DNA of 64,000 nucleotides from Atrina japonica (taxonomy: Eukaryota > Mollusca > Bivalvia > Pterioida > Pinnidae): NCBI GenBank assembly GCA_030159075.1, contig BROG01000798.1:186001-250000 (forward strand), written 5' to 3'. Below the pieces are notes generated by a model that was not told the DNA's origin, did not search any database, and saw only the letters and a list, made by a program, of their open reading frames with translations. The position numbers were made by a program, and so were the translations under genes. Positions 58,149 to 64,000 of this stretch are shown piece by piece. How positions within the stretch are numbered: position 1 is the stretch's first letter; each line of letters opens with the position of its first letter.

Positions 58149-59929
58149 GTAGACAGGACAAGAACTGACCTTCACACGTTTACTGCTAATTACAATCTTT
58201 ATTACATTTTTCACCAAATATAATGTATCAACACTACCGGATGAATGTACAAGCTAACAGAGGAATGTTCCCATATAAACATTGCATCGACAACCAAATT
58301 AAACAATGACGTCATCTGAATGCATTAGAACGTGGTATTTTTGATACAATATACTCCCGATTAATATGTTCAACGCCCAATAGTAATTTATTTACATTAT
58401 TTGATAGTTACCATTTACCACAACAGACTCTCTTCATAGACTATATAACCACAAAAAGCCTACAGTTGATTGGCATTATTTATTAATTATATATCGACGC
58501 AAAATACATGTAGCTACAGATAAATGATCAATGCCGTATGTTTATATTGTATTAGACCGTCTGCTCATAATGGCCATGATGGCAAGAATAACAATTTTGT
58601 CCGTTTTAGTATAGATTCCGTTAGGCTATGGCTGTATATTTACAATTCCCGCAGCCGTTTACCATTTTCTCTGTTAATCTAGATTGCATTGAAGTTCGTC
58701 ACGTGACTGATATATCCGAATACTCTCAGATTACGTTATATAATCGAATCATTTAAAATAACAACAGAAAATAATGATTTATGACATGCGAATAATAATA
58801 TTGCTGTTAATAAAAACTAAGATAACAACATTTAACAGAAAATTGCTAATTGAGTTTTCAAAATAATGTTCTGGGGATCCTGATTCAAAATTGAAAAATA
58901 AAATCTGCTGCAGATTTAAAAAAAAAAACGATCTTTATTGGGAGGTGGTCTTTATAGGGAGGTTGATTTCTACACAAATGGTACTATTGTGGAGAGCAAA
59001 AACATTCTTTATGACCAGGTGGTCTTTATACACAGGTGGTCACTAAAGCAGGTATTACTGTATTTTAAAGTCTCAACAAATGTTCCCATTCCGTGGGCAA
59101 AATGAAATGAAATAAAACTTTCAATTCCAATGGACAGTGCATTAAAAGTACATGTTCCCTCAAAGTTACAAAAACACATAGCCTACAATATAGTAGACCT
59201 TACTATTTCCTGAAGATTTGTATTTTTCTGACACGAACTTATTCACGGGTATAAGACTTCGCGCAAGATTGGTTACTAATTGTCTTTTTGATGCTTCATA
59301 AGTGTAAGGTGTTATATTCATGGATATTTAATTTCGTGGTATTTTATTTGAATATAGCGATAATAAATCACCTGCGAATAAAAGCAACTGTACTTTAATT
59401 TTAGGCCAAAAGAGAACCTACATGTCAAACATTAAACACCAAGGGGTTATTTGAAACATGTTCCAACTTACCCCTATGGTAATGTTTCAACTTGCCCGAA
59501 CACACAAATAGGAGATTTTTTAGGCTGCATTTCACTGAACAGAAAATTATTAGCAAAATGGTTATATCATTAAATGCACAACGTAATTTATGCAAATGAA
59601 TGCAATATAAAAAAAGATCTTGTACTTCAGAAAAAGTCTATTCCACGGAACAAAAATACTCAGTGAAGATTTTTACTTTGATATATCAAAAATGAAAAAT
59701 ATCAATCTATCCCTACAGATATAACTGCATACTACAACAAGAGTGATGACATCATCAGTTTAATACTTAATTGGCAATTCTTGGTGTTCCAACTTCCCCG
59801 CGTTCCAACTTTCCCCGGTCTCAACTATTCTGCCTCAACATTGGTTAATTTTTAAGTAAACAATTGAAAAGTTAATGTTAATCCTTAAATAAACAAACAA
59901 ACATCGTACGTAACTTACGTATTTCACAC
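58149..59929. other. Intergenic stretch with a possible pogo-like terminus
   Basis: CAGGTGGTCTTTATACACAG and TCACTAAAGCAGGTATTACTG near 58998-59060 look like one end of a Tigger/pogo-type element; no partner end was found. Otherwise nothing is recognised. Confidence 0.4.
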
Positions 59930-60715
59930 GGCTTGATTTCACAGGATGCGAGTGACGAATTGTTTCTGATAGGAATATCTGGTGAAGGCAAACAAATCGA
60001 CATGTTTATCAGATATGCTTGACAAAGTTGCACAAGGCCTAACTCTCGTTTTACTGTTCAACAGACAAGTTACAATTGTAGCTACGATGAAAAAATTAAG
60101 ACGTACCCATTAATAACCGAAGCTCAGGTCCATTAGAACACGAACTAGATGTGCAATGGTCTCAACATGAAAAACAATTGCGATCCTATATCCTTCGGGA
60201 TAGGACCAGGTATCCAGAAGGACTCAGTGTCCTCTGCTAGCATGCCACACCCGTCGCAAATGTTCCATGGAAACTTTTCTAGTACGATGAACGGGTCAAA
60301 TTCGGTGAAAAGTTCGACTGGGGTTAAGGAATCACTGCCTGTGGCCGTGATCCAGAATACTATCTAATATTATTGAAAGGGGGACTTCATGGTCTGTGGG
60401 TCTGGTCAGAAAATGACCTAGATAATCGCGATATGGGCCTGTAGGCTGTACAGTGTGCTACAGATGTAGTCTCGTGTTTCCGATTTCTTTCTGTGATTTT
60501 TGTTTGTTTTGTGGTAGGCCTAATGTATGGCTTTTAAGATTAAATATATAAGAGATAGACATGTGGTATTCTTTTCTTTATTGATTCATTCATGTATTCT
60601 TACGCTGAAAAGTAAAGTGGTTAACACTCGAGTCACATGACTGCAAATACTGACATATGCAACATATCGCTCTATATACTTGCAACGAAGGTAATTGCAG
60701 TTGGTGTGTAAATAT
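59930..60715 (+). repeat. Inverted duplicate of 2880-3400 (copy B), carrying repeat Z
   Basis: Flanking parts (59930-60080, 60400-60715) match the reverse complement of copy A. The middle, about 60090-60395, is absent from copy A and is instead repeat Z, which is also present at 40990-42100. Confidence 0.85.
60110..60395 (+). repeat. Repeat Z (copy 2, uninterrupted)
   Basis: Open frame ending at 60367 with MPHPSQMFHGNFSSTMNGSN and AVIQNTI. It shows the site that is occupied by a TIR element in copy 1. Origin unknown. Confidence 0.6.
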
Positions 60716-61742
60716 TCTAATCTCAATACATAGAAATCTTCTTATTACATTGTAGCCTACACCACACCATGCCGTAATGTTGTCTTGTTTGAATGCGTAT
60801 TCAAAGTGTTTGTCGTTGGGTCGGCTTTGTAGCCCCAGTACCACGAGGCGACGCTTAGTACATACTCGTACATTGTAGGTAACCATTTCCTACATTTAAA
60901 CTGAGAAAGGATATTTGCTAAAACCTCAGAAATATCAAATTTAAGCAATCATTTGCATCAAAAGACAGACTGAGTATAGTATTAAATCATTAAGCAAACA
61001 ATAGGCCGGTATCCTTGTATGCTTCAAAGATTTAACAAATTGACCTGTAATATTGATCACTGTATCTAGGCTACCTGTTGATGGTATGATTTCCTTACAG
61101 ATAATGTTTGGTGGTTTATCTAACTTTAAAAGATGTAATTCGGGTACCCAATAAAATATATTGAATATTTCAAGAGTCTGTATTTTATAGTACAAACAAT
61201 CAATAACTCCAGTAATCATACTCAAAACTAACGGCAATATTATACTGTCACTACAGTGGGTCCATATGATTTATTACAGGTTATTTGTTAACTGGGATAA
61301 TAAATCATATATATATATATATTGATGTTTACAGGGGTTTTGATATCATTGGAAATGATAGATTTGTACCTTCAAATAATAATAAAAGTGAATGGTTATA
61401 ATAATACCAGGGTCTAATCAGGAGCGGATCCAATGGTTGCATTTAGAAGTGACCTAAGTAAAAAATATTTTCGCCTCGAGGTGCGAAATTGTTGACGATT
61501 TTTAATTCAGTTATTAATACCCCACCTTTTTATAGAACAATTTATATGTTTTACAGATTTTTGCCAACTTAAGAGGGCATGCCCTGTCTGAATCCGCCCC
61601 TGCTAATAAGTAAATCACAAGGGACTTTATATTTTCGGACTTTTAACCTAGTTGATATATAGACCCTACCACTACTTTATTTTTACTTTAAGATACATGT
61701 AATATATATCTTCACAATAAGTGTTTCGTATATTCCAAGTCT
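60716..61742. other. Intergenic stretch, nothing recognised
   Basis: Two minus-strand frames (60757-60948, 60941-61237) lack features of real genes. Confidence 0.45.
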
Positions 61743-62054
61743 TTAAAGGTGCTGTGTTTAGCAAAAACAATCGATTGTTTTTCTACTTTTACTCCATATA
61801 CTTGATGTACAAAAGCTATAAGCTACATATGCATCAAAATATCATATTCCTATATATTTCGTGAAAATACGGTCAGGCAAAGAGGGTATGAATATAAAAA
61901 TAGTAAGTTTGAATTAATCAACTGCAAGTGAATAATTGCTAAACTGGGTTTCTCCAGCAATTTTTACCAAATATATGGGAATTTAAGAATTTGTATGCCT
62001 GTCTATAGCTCTTTTTTATTGTATATCAATCTAAGTAGTAAATGACTCTTTAAG
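61743..62054. mobile_element. MITE family X, copy 2
   Basis: Starts TTTAAAGGTGCTGTGTTTAG and ends AATGACTCTTTAAG. It shares the interior words of the 24152 copy in the same orientation. Confidence 0.72.
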
Positions 62055-62204
62055 TAAGATTTATTGTCCATTGAATACAATATAGGTATATAAGTTAGAT
62101 ATAATTTGGGTCTATTTAGAGATAAGAATTGCTGGGAGTGCGAGTACGGCTTCTCGGGAAAAGAACGATAACTCCTATTTAAGGACAATCCTGGAGTTTG
62201 CGCT

Positions 62205-62520
62205 TTTAAGAGTGCATTAGCTGTATTATTTCGATTTTTTCTACTTTTTCTATTTGTACTTGATGTACAATAACAAATAAGAGCTATACACAGGCATAAA
62301 AATTCTTACATTTCTTTATATTTTGTGAAAATAAGGTCAGGTCCAGTGTGGTATTCATGTACAAATAGTAAGGTTGAGTTAATCACTTGCAGTTGCAAAA
62401 GTGTCGAATCTGGGTTTCTCAAGCAATTTTCACAAAATAAAAAAGGATTTGAGAATTGTTATGGCTTTGTATATCTCATATAAAATCTGTCGTATAAAAA
62501 CATAGCTAATGCCCCTGTAA
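62205..62520. mobile_element. MITE family X, copy 3
   Basis: Inverted ends GTGCATTAGCTGTA and ATAGCTAATGCCCC. It lies in tandem with copy 2, 150 bases away, in the same orientation. Confidence 0.75.
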
Positions 62521-64000
62521 ACTATGATGTCTCTCACCTCTAGTGAACTCGGGATCGAGTCATGCTGGAATCCAAGCCGATTGTTGCGACTGTTTGCCAG
62601 TTTACTTGCGAAAGGACTTCCTTGATACATTGTAACCATGCTCTCTCTCTCCATCATTAATCAAAGTACTGAAATGATACAACTTGATACCTGTTAGATC
62701 TACGGAAGTGAGTGTAGCACGTTCTGGAATACATAGCTTAGAGAAATACGTGTGTCTCTCACATGCATTATTTTCTTACTCACAAAACTGTATTTAAACA
62801 TTATCCATTACTTTGGTTGCCATGTAGTTGTCAGCATTTATAACATTTTCTTTGATATTTATCCCCGTATAATAAACATTTTCCCAGTCGTTCCGTTCCG
62901 ACATGATTCGTAATAGTAGCATGCACTTTCAACAAAAAATGTGTCTTACATAACTTCCGGTTAATGAGTTAATCGCATAGGTGACCAGAAATCATGTTTT
63001 ACGTACAGTGAAAGGAGCCAGATTTTAAAAAGTAGCTAAAAAGTAGTAAAAAGACATGGCACTTGTAACTTCACAAGAATAAACAACGGGTTTAACTTCC
63101 CCCCACTCAAATGACCTGAAATAAGATATTGAACGTCATCAATGTACGTATTATCGGAAATTACCGAGGACACATTTCTGTTGACGTCAGGCAATCTGGG
63201 TACAAACTATTCCACAAAACTAACGGAATATGATAAATAGAAAAAGGCCTATTATCTTCATTAATAGTCTGCGTAACCAGATAAATTCCACATTGTGTGG
63301 TTAATTAAAAACAGTAAACCATATTTTCGGTAGCAGCTAGATTCTGTTTGTGTAATAGAGGTATAGTCCGTTTGCTCCCCATTGAAACTGGGGTTTTGTT
63401 AAATTTCTTAAATTTCACTTAATAATCAAATTTGAATTTTACAGCAATGTTTTCAATTTTACAATACATAACTGAATTGTGAATATGCAAATTTTTGGTT
63501 TGCTTGCAAAACTTTTACTCATTTACTACAATACAAAATTTTGTAAACGTTTGTGTGGGTACATACATAAGTAGGTCGTATGCAAATCAGAATCTCTGAG
63601 TAATATGACAGTAGACTGGCATGGAATTGTATAAAAAATTCCTAATTTTTTTAAATAATGGAATTATAAGTCTGCATCATTTTTAATATAATGTCTAAAC
63701 TATGTTTCTGAAATAATTTCATCTTATTAGTAGTATTCTTTGCGTGCTGGATGTAAAACAACATAAAAACGAACAAAAAATGTGAACTTGAAACAAATGT
63801 TAACTTGCAATTGTGAGATGATCCCTTATTGACCAGTCTGCATGAATGAAGTGTGTGACAAGCTGGGCCTATTAATGCATGTACTTTCCTGTGAAAAAAA
63901 ATGTAAATGTCATATCCTTCTATGTTAAAATATTTGTTTATTATTTATCATACATATAAATTTAAATGCATCATTTGGACATTATGGTAAAAATGATACT
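62521..64000. other. Intergenic end of window, nothing recognised
   Basis: AT-rich sequence. GCTGGATGTAAAACAACATA near 63748 resembles the SINE 3' tail but stands alone. Confidence 0.45.

Overview
The window reads as nuclear DNA of a marine mollusc, most likely a bivalve. It is AT-rich and gene-poor, with long introns, dense dinucleotide arrays, many small inverted-repeat elements, and tRNA-derived SINEs of the type common in bivalves. There is no bacterial-style gene packing. The group is inferred; no species is named.

Only two host genes are supported. The first (14348-20006, + strand, three coding exons, about 337 residues) is TEX264, the ER-phagy receptor: an N-terminal membrane anchor, a GyrI-like domain, and an acidic tail ending in a conserved LC3-interacting motif. 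The second (35286-36878, + strand, one exon, 530 residues) carries one complete LIM zinc-binding domain in an otherwise low-complexity protein; its family is not recognised. A TATA box lies about 60 bases upstream.

The largest single object is a Ty3/Gypsy-type LTR retroelement at 46419-58148, with about 700-base LTRs and a 4-base target duplication (GTAG). In order it carries gag with two CCHC knuckles, protease, reverse transcriptase, RNase H, integrase, a small extra frame with an F-box-like start, a basic frame, an envelope-like glycoprotein region (basic cleavage site, fusion-peptide-like stretch, coiled coil, membrane anchor) and a 3' tail frame. Nearly every frame is broken by short indels. 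The two LTRs also differ mostly by indels.

Layout: 1-11185 is intergenic, with hairpins, minisatellites and a 275-base duplication. 11186-13937 holds a Penelope-like relic, a SINE and a 2.36-kb foldback element. 14348-21210 is TEX264, with introns full of repeats. 21520-34230 is repeats, including foldback elements at 27081-27499 and 31567-31732 and a LINE relic at 29960-30690. 34245-36878 is the LIM gene region. 36879-46418 is intergenic, with a nested inverted-repeat element, a 53-base G run, a SINE and a 31-base satellite array. 46419-58148 is the retroelement. 58149-64000 is repeats, including an inverted copy of the 2880-3400 region. I saw no tRNA, rRNA or CRISPR locus.
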